From Pseudomonas piscis (lineage in GTDB: Bacteria > Pseudomonadota > Gammaproteobacteria > Pseudomonadales > Pseudomonadaceae), in the NCBI RefSeq assembly GCF_009380155.1, contig NZ_WHUV01000002.1, positions 1,178,001 through 1,242,000 on the forward strand: 64,000 bases of DNA, in the 5' to 3' direction. The notes beneath the pieces are model-generated. The model was not told where the DNA came from. It did no database searches and saw only the letters and a list, made by a program, of their open reading frames with translations. Position numbers and translations under genes: made by a program. Each line of letters starts with the position of its first letter. Within the stretch, counting starts at the first letter, position 1. Of the stretch, positions 45,887-54,648 are shown one piece after another.

Positions 45887-48800
45887 ATGCTCGGGCTGGT
45901 CAAGACCGCTCTGCTCAAGCCCTACACGTTTATCGTGCTGGCGATCTTCATCTGCATCATCGGGCCGCTGGCGGCCCTGCGTACGCCCACCGATGTGTTC
46001 CCGGACATCGGCATCCCGGTGGTGGCGGTGGTCTGGCAGTACAACGGCTTGTCGCCGGACGCCATGGCCGGCCGGGTGATTTACACCTACGAGCGCTCGC
46101 TGAGCACCACGGTCAACGACATCGAGCACATCGAGTCGCAATCGCTGCCGGGCATGGGGATCGTCAAGATCTTCTTCCAGCCGGGGGTGGACATCCGCAC
46201 CGCCAACGCCCAGGTCACCGCGGTGTCGCAGACGGTGCTCAAGCAGATGCCGCCGGGCATCACTCCGCCGCTGATCCTCAACTACAGCGCCTCGACGGTG
46301 CCGATTCTGCAAATGGCGTTTTCCAGCCCGACCCTGTCCGAAGCGAAGATTCGCGACCTGGTGCAGAACAATATCCGCCTGCCCCTGAGCGCCCTACCGG
46401 GCCTGGCGATGCCCACGCCCATGGGCGGCAAGCAGCGGCAGATCACCCTCGACCTCGATCCCCAGGCGCTGGCGGCCAAGGGCCTGTCCGCCCAGGACGT
46501 GGGCAACGCCCTGGCGGCGCAGAACCAGATCATCCCGGTGGGCACCGCCAAGCTGGGTGGCAATGAATACACGGTGCTGCTGAACAACAGCCCAACTGCC
46601 ATCGACGAGCTCAACGACCTGCCGATCAAGACCGTCGACGGCGCCTTGATCACCATCGGCCAGGTGGCCCACGTGCGTGACGGCGCGCCGCCGCAGACCA
46701 ACATCGTGCGGGTCGATGGCCACCGGGCGGTGCTGATGCCGGCCCTGAAGAACGGCAATATCTCGACCCTGGCCATCGTCGATGGCATCCGCCAGATGCT
46801 GCCGCGCATCGATGAGACCCTGCCGCCAGCGCTGAAGACTTCGCTCTTGGGCGATGCCTCGGTGTTCGTCAAGCAGTCGGTGGGCAGCGTGGCCCAGGAA
46901 GGCATCATCGCCGCCCTGCTGACCAGCGCGATGATCCTGCTGTTCCTCGGCAGTTGGCGCTCGACGCTGATCATCGCCGCCTCGATTCCCCTGGCGGTGC
47001 TCGCCGCCATCGCCCTGCTGGCCGCCAGCGGCCAGACCCTCAACGTCATGACCCTGGGCGGCCTGGCCCTGGCGGTGGGAATTCTGGTGGACGACGCCAC
47101 GGTGACCATCGAGAACATCAACTGGCACCTGGAACAGGGCAAGACGGTGAAGGACGCGATCCTCGACGGCGCCAAACAGATCGTCGGCCCGGCGTTCGTT
47201 TCGCTGCTGTGCATCTGCATCGTCTTCGTGCCGATGTTCCTGCTGCAGGGCATCGCCGGCTACCTGTTCCGACCCATGGCCCTGGCGGTGATCTTCGCCA
47301 TGGCCAGCTCCTTCCTACTGTCGCGGACCCTGGTGCCGACCCTGGCCCTGTACCTGCTCAAGCCCCACGTGCCGGAGGCCGGCCCTGGCCATCACCCGGA
47401 AGATGCCTTCATCAACCACCACGAAGGCGAGCAGCACGCCCCGCCCCGGCATGCCCTGGTACGCGCCCTGCTGGGGTTCCAGCAAGGCTTCGAGCGGCGT
47501 TTTTCCAATGTGCGCGACACCTACCACGGCCTGCTGCGACTGGCCTTGGCCAGGCGCCGGCCATTCCTCCTGGGTTTCCTCGCCTGTGTGCTGGCCTCCT
47601 TCGCCCTGCTGCCGAGCCTGGGCCAGGACTTCTTCCCCGCCACCGATGCCGGGGCCCTGGCCTTGCATGTGCGCCTGCCCCTGGGCACGCGGATCGAGGA
47701 AAGCGCGGCGGCCTTCGACCGCATCGAAGCGCGGATCCGCGAGGTGATCCCGCCCGAGGAGCTGGACAGCGTGATCGACAACATCGGCATCCCCCTGAGC
47801 GGCATCGACATGGCCTACAGCAACAGCGGCACCATCGGCCCCCAGGATGGCGATATCCAGGTCACCCTCAAGCCCGGCCACGCCCCCACCGCCGATTACG
47901 TGAAGCGCTTGCGCGAGGCCCTGCCGGAGAGTTTCCCCGGTAGCCAGTTCGCCTTTCTGCCGGCGGACATCAGCAGCCAGATCCTCAATTTCGGCGCACC
48001 GGCCCCGCTGGACGTGAAGATATCCGGGCCTGACGATGCAGCCAACCGTGCCTATGCCCTGGAGCTGCAACGGCGCCTGCGCCACGTGCCGGGCATCGCC
48101 GACTTGCGCCTGCAGCAGTCCACCGGCTATCCGTCGCTGGCGGTCAAGGTCGATCGCCTGCGGGCCAACGGCCTGGGGATCACCGAGCGCGACGTGACCA
48201 ACAGCATGGTGGCCTCCCTGGCTGGCAGTTCCCAGGTGGCGCCGACCTTCTGGCTCAACCCGAAGAACGGCGTGTCCTACTCCATCGTTGCCGCCACCCC
48301 GCAGTACCGCCTGGACAGCCTGCCAGCCCTGGAGGCCTTGCCGGTCACCGGCAGCAACGGCCAGGCGCAGATCCTCGGTGGCCTGGCGAATATCTCCCGC
48401 GTTGACAGCCCGGCGGTGGTCAGCCACTACAACATCCAGCCGACCCTGGACCTGTACGCCAACGTCCAGGGCCGCGACCTGGGCGCCGTGGCCCACGACA
48501 TGCAACAGGTGCTGGACGACGCCGCGACCCTGCGGCCCAAGGGCGCCACGGTCAGCCTGCATGGGCAGATCGATGCCCTGCACCAGGCCTTCAGCGGCCT
48601 GAGCCTGGGGCTGCTGGGGGCGGTGGTGCTGATCTACCTGCTGATCGTGGTCAACTTCCAATCCTGGCTCGACCCGCTGGTGATCATCAGCGCGCTACCG
48701 GCGGCCCTGGCCGGCATCGTGTGGATGCTGTTCCTCAGCGGCACCTCGCTGTCGGTGCCGGCGCTGACCGGGGCCATCCTGTGCATGGGGGTGGCCACCG

Positions 48801-49108
48801 CCAACTCGATCCTGGTGGTGAGCTTCTGTCGCGAGCGCCTGGCGGAACACGGCGATGCCCTGCTGGCCGCCCTGGAAGCCGGCTACACGCGCTTTCGCCC
48901 GGTGTGCATGACCGCCCTGGCGATGATCATCGGCATGCTGCCCCTGGCCCTGTCCGAGGAGCAGAACGCGCCCCTGGGCCGGGCGGTGATCGGCGGCCTG
49001 CTGCTGGCCACCGTCGCCACCCTGATCTTCGTCCCCGTGGTCTTCAGCCTGGTCCACGGTCGCCGTTCCCACCCCGCTGTCGCTGGAGAAACCACCCATG
49101 TCGCCTGA
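45887..49108 (+). CDS. RND efflux pump, inner-membrane transporter
   Basis: 1,073 residues. Two repeated halves, each with one helix, a large periplasmic domain and a helix bundle. It opens with PTDVFPDIGIPVVAVVWQYN (about residues 34-53), and the first bundle reads GGLALAVGILVDDATVTIEN with the proton-relay Asp pair. HAE-1/MdtB-like branch. Start at 45887 has GGAGG 9-13 bp upstream. First gene of a three-gene operon; the adaptor gene overlaps it by 11 bp. Exports drugs or lipophilic compounds; substrate unknown. Confidence 0.93.
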   Translation: MLGLVKTALLKPYTFIVLAIFICIIGPLAALRTPTDVFPDIGIPVVAVVWQYNGLSPDAMAGRVIYTYERSLSTTVNDIEHIESQSLPGMGIVKIFFQPGVDIRTANAQVTAVSQTVLKQMPPGITPPLILNYSASTVPILQMAFSSPTLSEAKIRDLVQNNIRLPLSALPGLAMPTPMGGKQRQITLDLDPQALAAKGLSAQDVGNALAAQNQIIPVGTAKLGGNEYTVLLNNSPTAIDELNDLPIKTVDGALITIGQVAHVRDGAPPQTNIVRVDGHRAVLMPALKNGNISTLAIVDGIRQMLPRIDETLPPALKTSLLGDASVFVKQSVGSVAQEGIIAALLTSAMILLFLGSWRSTLIIAASIPLAVLAAIALLAASGQTLNVMTLGGLALAVGILVDDATVTIENINWHLEQGKTVKDAILDGAKQIVGPAFVSLLCICIVFVPMFLLQGIAGYLFRPMALAVIFAMASSFLLSRTLVPTLALYLLKPHVPEAGPGHHPEDAFINHHEGEQHAPPRHALVRALLGFQQGFERRFSNVRDTYHGLLRLALARRRPFLLGFLACVLASFALLPSLGQDFFPATDAGALALHVRLPLGTRIEESAAAFDRIEARIREVIPPEELDSVIDNIGIPLSGIDMAYSNSGTIGPQDGDIQVTLKPGHAPTADYVKRLREALPESFPGSQFAFLPADISSQILNFGAPAPLDVKISGPDDAANRAYALELQRRLRHVPGIADLRLQQSTGYPSLAVKVDRLRANGLGITERDVTNSMVASLAGSSQVAPTFWLNPKNGVSYSIVAATPQYRLDSLPALEALPVTGSNGQAQILGGLANISRVDSPAVVSHYNIQPTLDLYANVQGRDLGAVAHDMQQVLDDAATLRPKGATVSLHGQIDALHQAFSGLSLGLLGAVVLIYLLIVVNFQSWLDPLVIISALPAALAGIVWMLFLSGTSLSVPALTGAILCMGVATANSILVVSFCRERLAEHGDALLAALEAGYTRFRPVCMTALAMIIGMLPLALSEEQNAPLGRAVIGGLLLATVATLIFVPVVFSLVHGRRSHPAVAGETTHVA

Positions 49109-50264
49109 CCACACCCCTTCGCGCAAACGCCTGATGCTGCTGGGCATCGGCGGCTTGAGCCTGGCCGCCCTGCTGGTGGCCAGCGGCCTGGCCGCGCGCA
49201 CCCGGCATGAGCGGGCCGTCGCCGCCTGGACCGAAACCGCCGCCGTGCCCCAAGTGCTGGCGGTGCAACCACAACCCAACGCCCAGGGCGACAGCCTGCG
49301 CCTGCCGGCCCACCTGGAAGCCTGGAGCAAGGCGCCGATCCATGCCCGGGTCAGCGGTTACCTTAAGGACTGGAGCGCCGACATCGGCACCCAGGTCGCC
49401 GCTGGCCAGGTGCTGGCCCACATCGACAGCCCCGACCTGGACCAGCAAGTGGCCCAGGCCCGGGCACGGATGCTCCAGCAGCAAGCCACCGCGCGGCTGG
49501 CGCAGACCACCGCCGCACGCTGGCAGAACCTGGTGGCCAGCCACTCGGTATCGCGCCAGGAAGCCGACGAAAAACGCGCCAACGCCACCGCCGCCCAGGC
49601 CAGTGCCGCAGCGGCCGCCGCCGACTACGCGCGGCTCTCGGCCCTGGAGGACTACAAGACCATCCGCGCACCGTTCGCCGGCGTGGTCACGGCCCGCCAT
49701 ACCGACATCGGCCAGCTGGTCAAGGCCGACAGCGACAGCGATCCGCAACTGTTCGACCTGTCCGATACCCACAAGCTGCGGCTGTACGTGCCCATTCCAC
49801 AAAACTACGCCAGCGTGATCCGCCCCGGCCTCACGGCCCGGCTAACGGTGCCCGAGCACCCCGGCCAGCAGTTCAGCGCCCAGTTGGTGGGCGACTCCTG
49901 CGCCGTCGATCCGCGTTCCGGCACGCTGCTGGCGCAGTTCGTCGCCGCCAACCCCGACGGCGCCCTGCATCCTGGCGACTACGCCGAAGCGAGCCTGGCG
50001 CTGGCGGCCGACACCCATGGCCTGAGCATCCCCGCCAGCGCCCTGATCTTCCGCGCCCAGGGCACCCAGGTGGCGCTCATCGACAGCGCAAAACACGTGC
50101 ACCTGCGCAGCATCCATATCGGCCTGGACCTGGGCGACCGCCTGGTGATCGACCAGGGCCTGCAAGCTTCGGATCAGGTCATCGACAACCCGCCCGATGC
50201 CCTGCGCGAAGGCGACCTGGTGCAACTGGCCGACGCCGGAGGTGCCCATGCGCCCAAGGCTTAA
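49098..50264 (+). CDS. RND efflux periplasmic adaptor (membrane fusion protein)
   Basis: 388 residues. N-terminal anchor helix (about 12-33), lipoyl half-motifs (YLKDWSADIGTQVAAGQVLA and IRAPFAGVVTARHTDIGQLV), a short coiled-coil hairpin of Ala/Gln-rich helices (about 115-180) and beta-barrel domain. Links the RND pump to the outer-membrane factor. Overlaps the pump gene by 11 bp and the next gene by 17 bp. Confidence 0.92.
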   Translation: MSPDHTPSRKRLMLLGIGGLSLAALLVASGLAARTRHERAVAAWTETAAVPQVLAVQPQPNAQGDSLRLPAHLEAWSKAPIHARVSGYLKDWSADIGTQVAAGQVLAHIDSPDLDQQVAQARARMLQQQATARLAQTTAARWQNLVASHSVSRQEADEKRANATAAQASAAAAAADYARLSALEDYKTIRAPFAGVVTARHTDIGQLVKADSDSDPQLFDLSDTHKLRLYVPIPQNYASVIRPGLTARLTVPEHPGQQFSAQLVGDSCAVDPRSGTLLAQFVAANPDGALHPGDYAEASLALAADTHGLSIPASALIFRAQGTQVALIDSAKHVHLRSIHIGLDLGDRLVIDQGLQASDQVIDNPPDALREGDLVQLADAGGAHAPKA

Positions 50265-51663
50265 GCCCTTCGCCGCGCTGGTGCTGCTGGCGCTGCACGG
50301 CTGCTCCCTGGCGCCGCATTACCAGGCGCCGGAGGTGGCGTTACCAGCGCAGTTTCGCGAACAGAGCGCCGCCGGGCCCTGGCAGCCGGCCACGCCGCAG
50401 GTCCTCGACGCGCACTGGTGGCGGCTCTACCACGACCCACAACTCGACGACCTGCAACAGCGCCTGCTCCAGGCCAACCCGGACCTCGCCGCGGCCCTGG
50501 CCCACTACGACGGCGCCCAGGCCTACGCCAGCCAGCTGCATGCCGGGCTGTTCCCGCAGATCAGCGCCAGCGCCCAGCCCTTGCGCCAGCGCCAGTCGGA
50601 CAGCCGACCGCTGCGCGGCGGCAGCCAGCCCTCGGTGTACAACAGCAACAGCGCCGGCTTTACATTGGACTTCGACCTCGACCTCTGGGGCCGGCTGCGC
50701 AACCAGGCGCTGGCGGGCGATGCCCAGGCCCAGGCGTCCGGTGATGACCTGGCGGCGGCGCGCCTGAGCCTGCAACGCCAGCTGGCATCGCTCTATGTGC
50801 AGCTGATCGGCCTGGACGCGCAAAGCCGGATTCTCAGCCGCTCCCTGGAAGACTACGGCCAGGCCCTGCAACTGACCCGTGACCGCTACCAGGGGCAGAT
50901 CGCCTCGGAGCTGGACCTGACCCGGGCCCAGAGCCAGCTGGCCAATGCCGAGGCCGACCTGGACGAAGTCCGGGCCCAGCGCAACCTCACGGAACACGCC
51001 ATCGGCGAGCTGGTGGACGAACCGGCCAGCCAGTTCCGCCTGGCGCCCTCGGAACAACTGCTAGGCCTGCCGGAAGTCCCCCGGCAACTGCCCAGCAGCC
51101 TGCTGCAACGCCGGCCGGACATCGCCGCTGCCGAACGCCGGGTATTCGCCGCCAATGCCGGCATCGGCGTGGCGCGCGCGGCCTGGTACCCGGACTTCAG
51201 CCTCACCGGCATGCTCGGCGGCCAGACCCAGGGCAGCGGCAACCTGCTGGCGGCGGGCAATCGCTACTGGGCCCTGGGACCGCTGATGACCCTGCCGCTT
51301 TTCGACGGTGGCAGGCTCAGTGCCAACGAGCGCCAGGCCCATGCCGAATTCGAGGAGGCCGCCGCCCATTACCGTGGGCAAGTGCTGCGTGCAGTGCGGG
51401 AGGTGGAGGACAACCTGGGGCAACTGCGGGATTTGCGCCAGGAGGCGCTGGATCAGCAGGCGGCGGTGAATGCTGCCCAGCACACCCAGTTGCTGGCCAT
51501 GAACAGCTATCAGGCGGGGGCGGTGAGTTATCTGGATGTGGTCACTGCGCAGGCCACAGCCTTGCAGGCGCAGCGGGGGTTGCAGGCAGTGCAGACGCGA
51601 GAGTTACAGGCCAGTGTGGGGTTGCTGGTGGCGTTGGGTGGGGGGTGGAAAGGTGGGGTTTGA
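50248..51663 (+). CDS. NodT-family outer-membrane efflux lipoprotein
   Basis: 471 residues. Signal peptide with lipobox LHGC (Cys near residue 19), then TolC-type repeats. Typical segments are WWRLYHDPQLDDL near 50 and LLQRRPDIAAAERRVFAANA near 285-304, and SYQAGAVSYLDVVTAQ near 420-435. ATG at 50248 with GGAGG 6-10 bp upstream. Last gene of the RND operon; its 3' end abuts a decayed transposase fragment. Confidence 0.92.
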   Translation: MRPRLKPFAALVLLALHGCSLAPHYQAPEVALPAQFREQSAAGPWQPATPQVLDAHWWRLYHDPQLDDLQQRLLQANPDLAAALAHYDGAQAYASQLHAGLFPQISASAQPLRQRQSDSRPLRGGSQPSVYNSNSAGFTLDFDLDLWGRLRNQALAGDAQAQASGDDLAAARLSLQRQLASLYVQLIGLDAQSRILSRSLEDYGQALQLTRDRYQGQIASELDLTRAQSQLANAEADLDEVRAQRNLTEHAIGELVDEPASQFRLAPSEQLLGLPEVPRQLPSSLLQRRPDIAAAERRVFAANAGIGVARAAWYPDFSLTGMLGGQTQGSGNLLAAGNRYWALGPLMTLPLFDGGRLSANERQAHAEFEEAAAHYRGQVLRAVREVEDNLGQLRDLRQEALDQQAAVNAAQHTQLLAMNSYQAGAVSYLDVVTAQATALQAQRGLQAVQTRELQASVGLLVALGGGWKGGV

Positions 51664-51671
51664 AACCTGAA

Positions 51672-51850
51672 ACATGATCGCCTGGCGGGTCTCTCCAAGG
51701 TGCCCCGGCGCGTAAATCCACAATACGGTGTTGGTGAACCTTGGCTCGTCCTCCTCAGGTACCTTCGCGGCCGGCTAAATGCGGTTTCAGCAAACTCCAC
51801 ACATTGCCGGAGATATCGTGGCGCCGATGAGTTGCAAGGGTATGACACGC
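51672..51850 (-). pseudogene. Decayed 5' fragment of an IS5-type transposase (fragment A)
   Basis: Read on the minus strand from 51847 it gives HRRHDISGNVWSLLKPHLAG, then REGT, a TGA stop where the family has Trp, GGRAK, and after a small deletion and frameshift LRAGAPWRDPP. These match the N-terminus of IS5-family transposases (HDISDxxWxLLxPHLPGR, GTWGG, AKDNR, LRTGAPWRDLP). No inverted repeats or complete ORF remain. Confidence 0.7.
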
Positions 51851-52029
51851 ACCTAAGCCGAGCCGGCTTAACGTAGGATTTCCCCAAACTCAGCGGCCTA
51901 CCCTTGTTGTGCGTATCGATCAATCCTGACGGAAACTGTCACTGCCCTGCAGCATAATGACGACAATGAGCAGCTTTAACATGCTAATCATGAGTACTAA
52001 ACCCTGCTACAAATACGAGATATTAAATT

Positions 52030-52398
52030 ATGAGAGTCAACTACTGCGTACTAGGTACAAATAACATGGAGGCCGCAATTGAGTTCTACAATGCACTCTT
52101 TGAGGAAACAGAACTCAGGTACGTGATATCAACAGACAGAATGACTTACTGGCAAAGCAGCAATTTCTCATTTGCGCTAGCAACTCCCTTTAACAAGGAG
52201 CCTGCAACAAATGGAAATGGCACGATGATTGGTTTTAATGTTGACTCTGTAGAAAAAGTAAAAAGCTTTCATGAAAAGGTGATTGAATTAGGCGGTACCT
52301 GCGAAGGTAAACCCGGCCAACGGGGATCCTACTTTTCAGCGTATGCGAGGGATTTGGATAAAAACAAACTATGTTTTTCTGCCCAGATGCCTGCTTAA
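52030..52398 (+). CDS. VOC/glyoxalase-superfamily protein, laterally acquired
   Basis: 122 residues: a single vicinal-oxygen-chelate fold with paired beta-alpha-beta-beta-beta halves (NYCVLGTNNMEAAIEFYNAL and VEKVKSFHEKVIELGG) ending YFSAYARDLDKNKLCFSAQM. Base composition is clearly AT-richer than every neighbour and codon use differs. It is bracketed by two remnants of IS5-type transposases in the same orientation. Metal ligands are not obvious, so a binding rather than enzymatic role (for example drug or metabolite binding) is possible. The ribosome-binding site is weak. Confidence 0.8.
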   Translation: MRVNYCVLGTNNMEAAIEFYNALFEETELRYVISTDRMTYWQSSNFSFALATPFNKEPATNGNGTMIGFNVDSVEKVKSFHEKVIELGGTCEGKPGQRGSYFSAYARDLDKNKLCFSAQMPA

Positions 52399-52407
52399 TC
52401 TCATGCC

Positions 52408-52572
52408 CACAAGCTTTGATAGCCCAAAGAGCAATACAAATATCTGAGCAGAAGTATTGTTTCGCCATCAGTTCCTCTGACGGTGAACGGGTGGATAGAT
52501 GAGGTTTCAGCGAGTTCCATAAATTGTCGCAAATATCGTGACACCGATGGCGCTGCAAGAGCCACGACACGC
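52408..52572 (-). pseudogene. Decayed 5' fragment of an IS5-type transposase (fragment B)
   Basis: Minus strand reads LQRHRCHDICDNLWNSLKPH then LSTRSP, MAK and ALWAIKACG, the same N-terminal layout as fragment A. The first 50 bases (52501-52550) align with 51781-51830 at 38 of 50 positions by hand. Like fragment A it has lost the catalytic part. Confidence 0.6.
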
Positions 52573-52680
52573 TGGCCGTTTAACTAGAAAGATCAATCAT
52601 CAGTGTTTTTTGAGTCTTGTGACGAAACTCTCCATTCTATTTCAAAGGATGATATAGAGGTCGTTAGGGAGGTTCGGAAT

Positions 52681-53511
52681 ACATATCCGTTGCTGCGTTT
52701 CGTATTTACCGCGGTGGTGTACATATCCGTTGCTGCGGGTGTGGCCGCTGGCGGTTCCGCCCTTACGGCGAGCTTCGAGTACATATCCATTGCTGCGGTT
52801 ATGGCCACTTAGGGTTCCGCTCTTACAGCGGCTCACTTTTGTCAGTCGACACAAAAGTAAGCAAAAAGTCTTGCCCCTCCACTCGGTGCCTCGCTAAAGC
52901 TCGGCATGCCCTCACTCCGGCATTGATCCGTGGGCCGCCGCAATGGGCCATCCATGGCCCAGTGCGGCTAACCCGGCGTCCTGCCGGGTTACCCACGGAT
53001 CAATGCCTGCGTTCGGCCATCGTGGTTAACGGGGCCTTGGAGATCAAAAGCCAGAGCAAGAGCCAGAGCAAACGGCGGCCATGCGGCCTGGTCCTCTCTG
53101 CGTAGGAGCTGACTTGCCAGCGAAGGCGTCCGCCAGGGCGATGCATGCCTTACGGGCCTTTCGCCGGCAAGCCGGCTACAAAAGCGCATACAACGCGCTT
53201 TGGCTTCGGCTTGTGATCTTGCTCTTGCTCTTGCTCTTGCTCTGGCTTTTGATCTTCCTGCCCCTTAGGAGGCCGAGTGCAGGCGTTGCGCAGGGGGCAG
53301 CTCGGCATGGATGCCGAGCTAGCCGCCCCAGGCCATGGATGGCCTGTGGCGGCGTGCCCCCGGAGCAATGCCGGAGCGAGGGCACGCCGAGCCTAGGCGA
53401 GGCGCCGGATGCGGGGGCAGAGAGCCTTTGGTTACTTTGGGCTCCATCCAAAGTGACCCGCTGTAAGAGCGGAACCCTAAGTGGCCACACCCGCAGCAAC
53501 GGATATGTACC
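52681..53511. repeat. Giant imperfect palindrome of nested Pseudomonas repeats
   Basis: The left end has three copies of ACATATCC(G/A)TTGCTGCG (52681, 52721, 52781) and GGCCACTTAGGGTTCCGCTC; the right end (53445-53511) is the inverse complement of the same block. Farther in, CTCGGCATGCCCTCACTCCGG (left, about 52899) faces its inverse near 53375, and ATCAAAAGCCAGAGCAAGAG (53044) faces the GCTCTT-repeat tract at 53217-53259. The centre is a REP-type hairpin at 53102-53180. No gene is supported inside; the several ORFs here simply read through the repeats. Confidence 0.75.
53217..53259. repeat. GCTCTT tandem tract
   Basis: About four copies of the hexamer CTTGCT in register (GATCTTGCTCTTGCTCTTGC and continuing to GCTCTGGCTTTTGATCTT). 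It is the right arm of an inner hairpin whose left arm is at 53041-53070. Such short tandem tracts vary in copy number by slippage. Confidence 0.6.
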
Positions 53512-53572
53512 CCATCAAAACCAGCCACCAGACAGTCGACACAACCACTCAAACATCACCTTCAACACCCGG

Positions 53573-53601
53573 TTGCACTGCTCCAGCATCCTTCCTATAG
53601 T
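53573..53601 (+). promoter_or_regulatory. Sigma-70 promoter of the second DUF3077 gene
   Basis: -35 TTGCAC (53573-53578), 17-bp spacer, -10 TATAGT (53596-53601), the same arrangement as at 41880-41908. It starts about 60 bp beyond the palindrome end. Confidence 0.7.
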
Positions 53602-53710
53602 CCGCCCCTCGCAGCCAGATCCGCGAGCGACCTTGGCCGGTCGAATATAGGAACGCATCCACTTTCAAACATCCTGGCAGTCGCTTTTGTTCCCGCGATC
53701 AGGAGCTACG

Positions 53711-53782
53711 ACGGTGCTGCGCGGGACACCCCAGGGTGTGCTGTTGCCCTTTCCTCGGCCAACCTGCTCGCGTACCACTGCC
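53711..53782 (+). ncRNA. Structured 5' leader upstream of DUF3077 gene, copy 2
   Basis: An outer stem pairs ACGGTGCTGCGCGGG (from 53711) with GCTCGCGTACCACTGCC (53766-53782), imperfectly. Inside is ACACCCCAGGGTGT, a clear hairpin, at the place where copy 1 has its UUCG hairpin. The distances from the -10 to the stem (about 115 bp) and from stem to ATG (about 56 bp) equal those of copy 1 (117 and 57 bp), although the sequences have diverged. Confidence 0.5.
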
Positions 53783-53837
53783 CCAGCTCTTTCGGTCGAT
53801 AACCAAGGCGATTGCTCTGTAAGCAGGAGCCATACCT

Positions 53838-54110
53838 ATGACCGACCATCACCTCCCCCGCTTCACCCCCATCGACACCCACGACACCGAACACCCGGTG
53901 TTCTACCTCGACACCCAAGCCCCCTTGAATGACCTGGCCAGCAGCGCCGCCCACCGTTTCACCGTGGGCCGCGACCTGATGGACAGCCTGTCCACCCTGG
54001 CGCTGAAAGACATCAGCGATTGCGGCCTGACCCGTATCACCCGTGGCGTGCACCTGCTGACACGAGAAGGCTGTGCGGTGCTGGAAGTGATTCAGTGGCG
54101 GGTTGCATAA
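53838..54110 (+). CDS. DUF3077 family small protein, copy 2
   Basis: 90 residues, cytosolic. Paralogue of the protein at 42152: FTPIDTHDTEHPVFYLDTQA then PLNDLASSAAHRF, and a C-terminal GCAVLEVIQWR. ATG at 53838 with AGGAG 9-13 bp upstream. Own promoter and leader; a tandem-repeat hairpin rather than a clear terminator follows. Confidence 0.8.
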   Translation: MTDHHLPRFTPIDTHDTEHPVFYLDTQAPLNDLASSAAHRFTVGRDLMDSLSTLALKDISDCGLTRITRGVHLLTREGCAVLEVIQWRVA

Positions 54111-54121
54111 GAGCGAGCTCT

Positions 54122-54184
54122 AAGCCGCAAGCTCCAAGCTCCAAGCTCCAAGCTTGTAGTTTGTAGTTTGTAGCTTGCAGCTTC
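54122..54184. repeat. Tandem-repeat hairpin between DUF3077 and msrA
   Basis: AAGCTCC is repeated three times on the left (GCAAGCTCCAAGCTCCAAGC) and TTGTAG-type units three times on the right (TTGTAGTTTGTAGTTTGTAG). The outer arms AAGC(C)GCAAGCT and AGCTTGCAGCTT pair. It lies between convergent genes and reaches the msrA stop, so it may end both transcripts. Confidence 0.55.
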
Positions 54185-54648
54185 TAGATATGGCAACTGC
54201 TCAACCCATTCTTTTCCAGGTAACGCTGGTGCGCTTCATCCGCCAGGTCGAAGCGGCCCAGGGGCACGATCACCGTGGCCACCGGTTTGTCGAGGCGTCC
54301 GGAGTCTTGCAGGGCGGTCTTGGCCGCCCTCGCCTGTTCGGCCTGCACGGCATTGGTGTGGAAGATCGCCGAGCGGTACTTCACTCCGCCATGCTCGCCC
54401 TGGCGATCCACCGAGGTCGGGTCGTGCAGGCCCCAGAAGTGTTCGATCAGGCGGCTGTAAGCCAGCAGTCGCGGGTCGAAGTCCACCTGCACCACCTCGA
54501 TCTGCACCGCCTCGTCGCCCGCCTCCACGGCATAACCCACCCGGGTATCCAGCACTCCCGGCAGTGCGCGGAACGTCGCTTCCGCGCCCCAGAAACAACC
54601 GGCGCCGAAGGTTGCCTGTTCGATGCCGTTCAATGCTTCCACGCTCAT
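54184..54648 (-). CDS. msrA: Peptide methionine sulfoxide reductase MsrA
   Basis: 154 residues. Catalytic motif GAGCFWGAEATF with Cys18, plus the family YRSAIF segment and a Cys near the C-terminus (SSCHI) as possible resolving residue. Reduces methionine-S-sulfoxide in proteins or free. Its ATG overlaps the stop of the substrate-binding protein gene by 4 bp, so it is translated with the ABC transporter genes, an unusual place for msrA. Confidence 0.93.
   Translation of the reverse strand: MSVEALNGIEQATFGAGCFWGAEATFRALPGVLDTRVGYAVEAGDEAVQIEVVQVDFDPRLLAYSRLIEHFWGLHDPTSVDRQGEHGGVKYRSAIFHTNAVQAEQARAAKTALQDSGRLDKPVATVIVPLGRFDLADEAHQRYLEKNGLSSCHI

Noticed and set aside
52603..52812. Possible 69-residue ORF starting with GTG before the palindrome
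   Set aside because: Its last two thirds read through the repeated ACATATCC units, it has no ribosome-binding site, and no family is recognisable.
53217..53259. CRISPR-like short regular repeats
   Set aside because: The repeats are contiguous hexamers with no spacers and no cas genes are present; the CTGCCA array at 37141 is likewise too short and has 4-5-bp gaps.
52839..53650. Several short ORFs on both strands inside the large palindrome
   Set aside because: They are generated by the repeat sequence itself; codon structure is not maintained between inverted copies.
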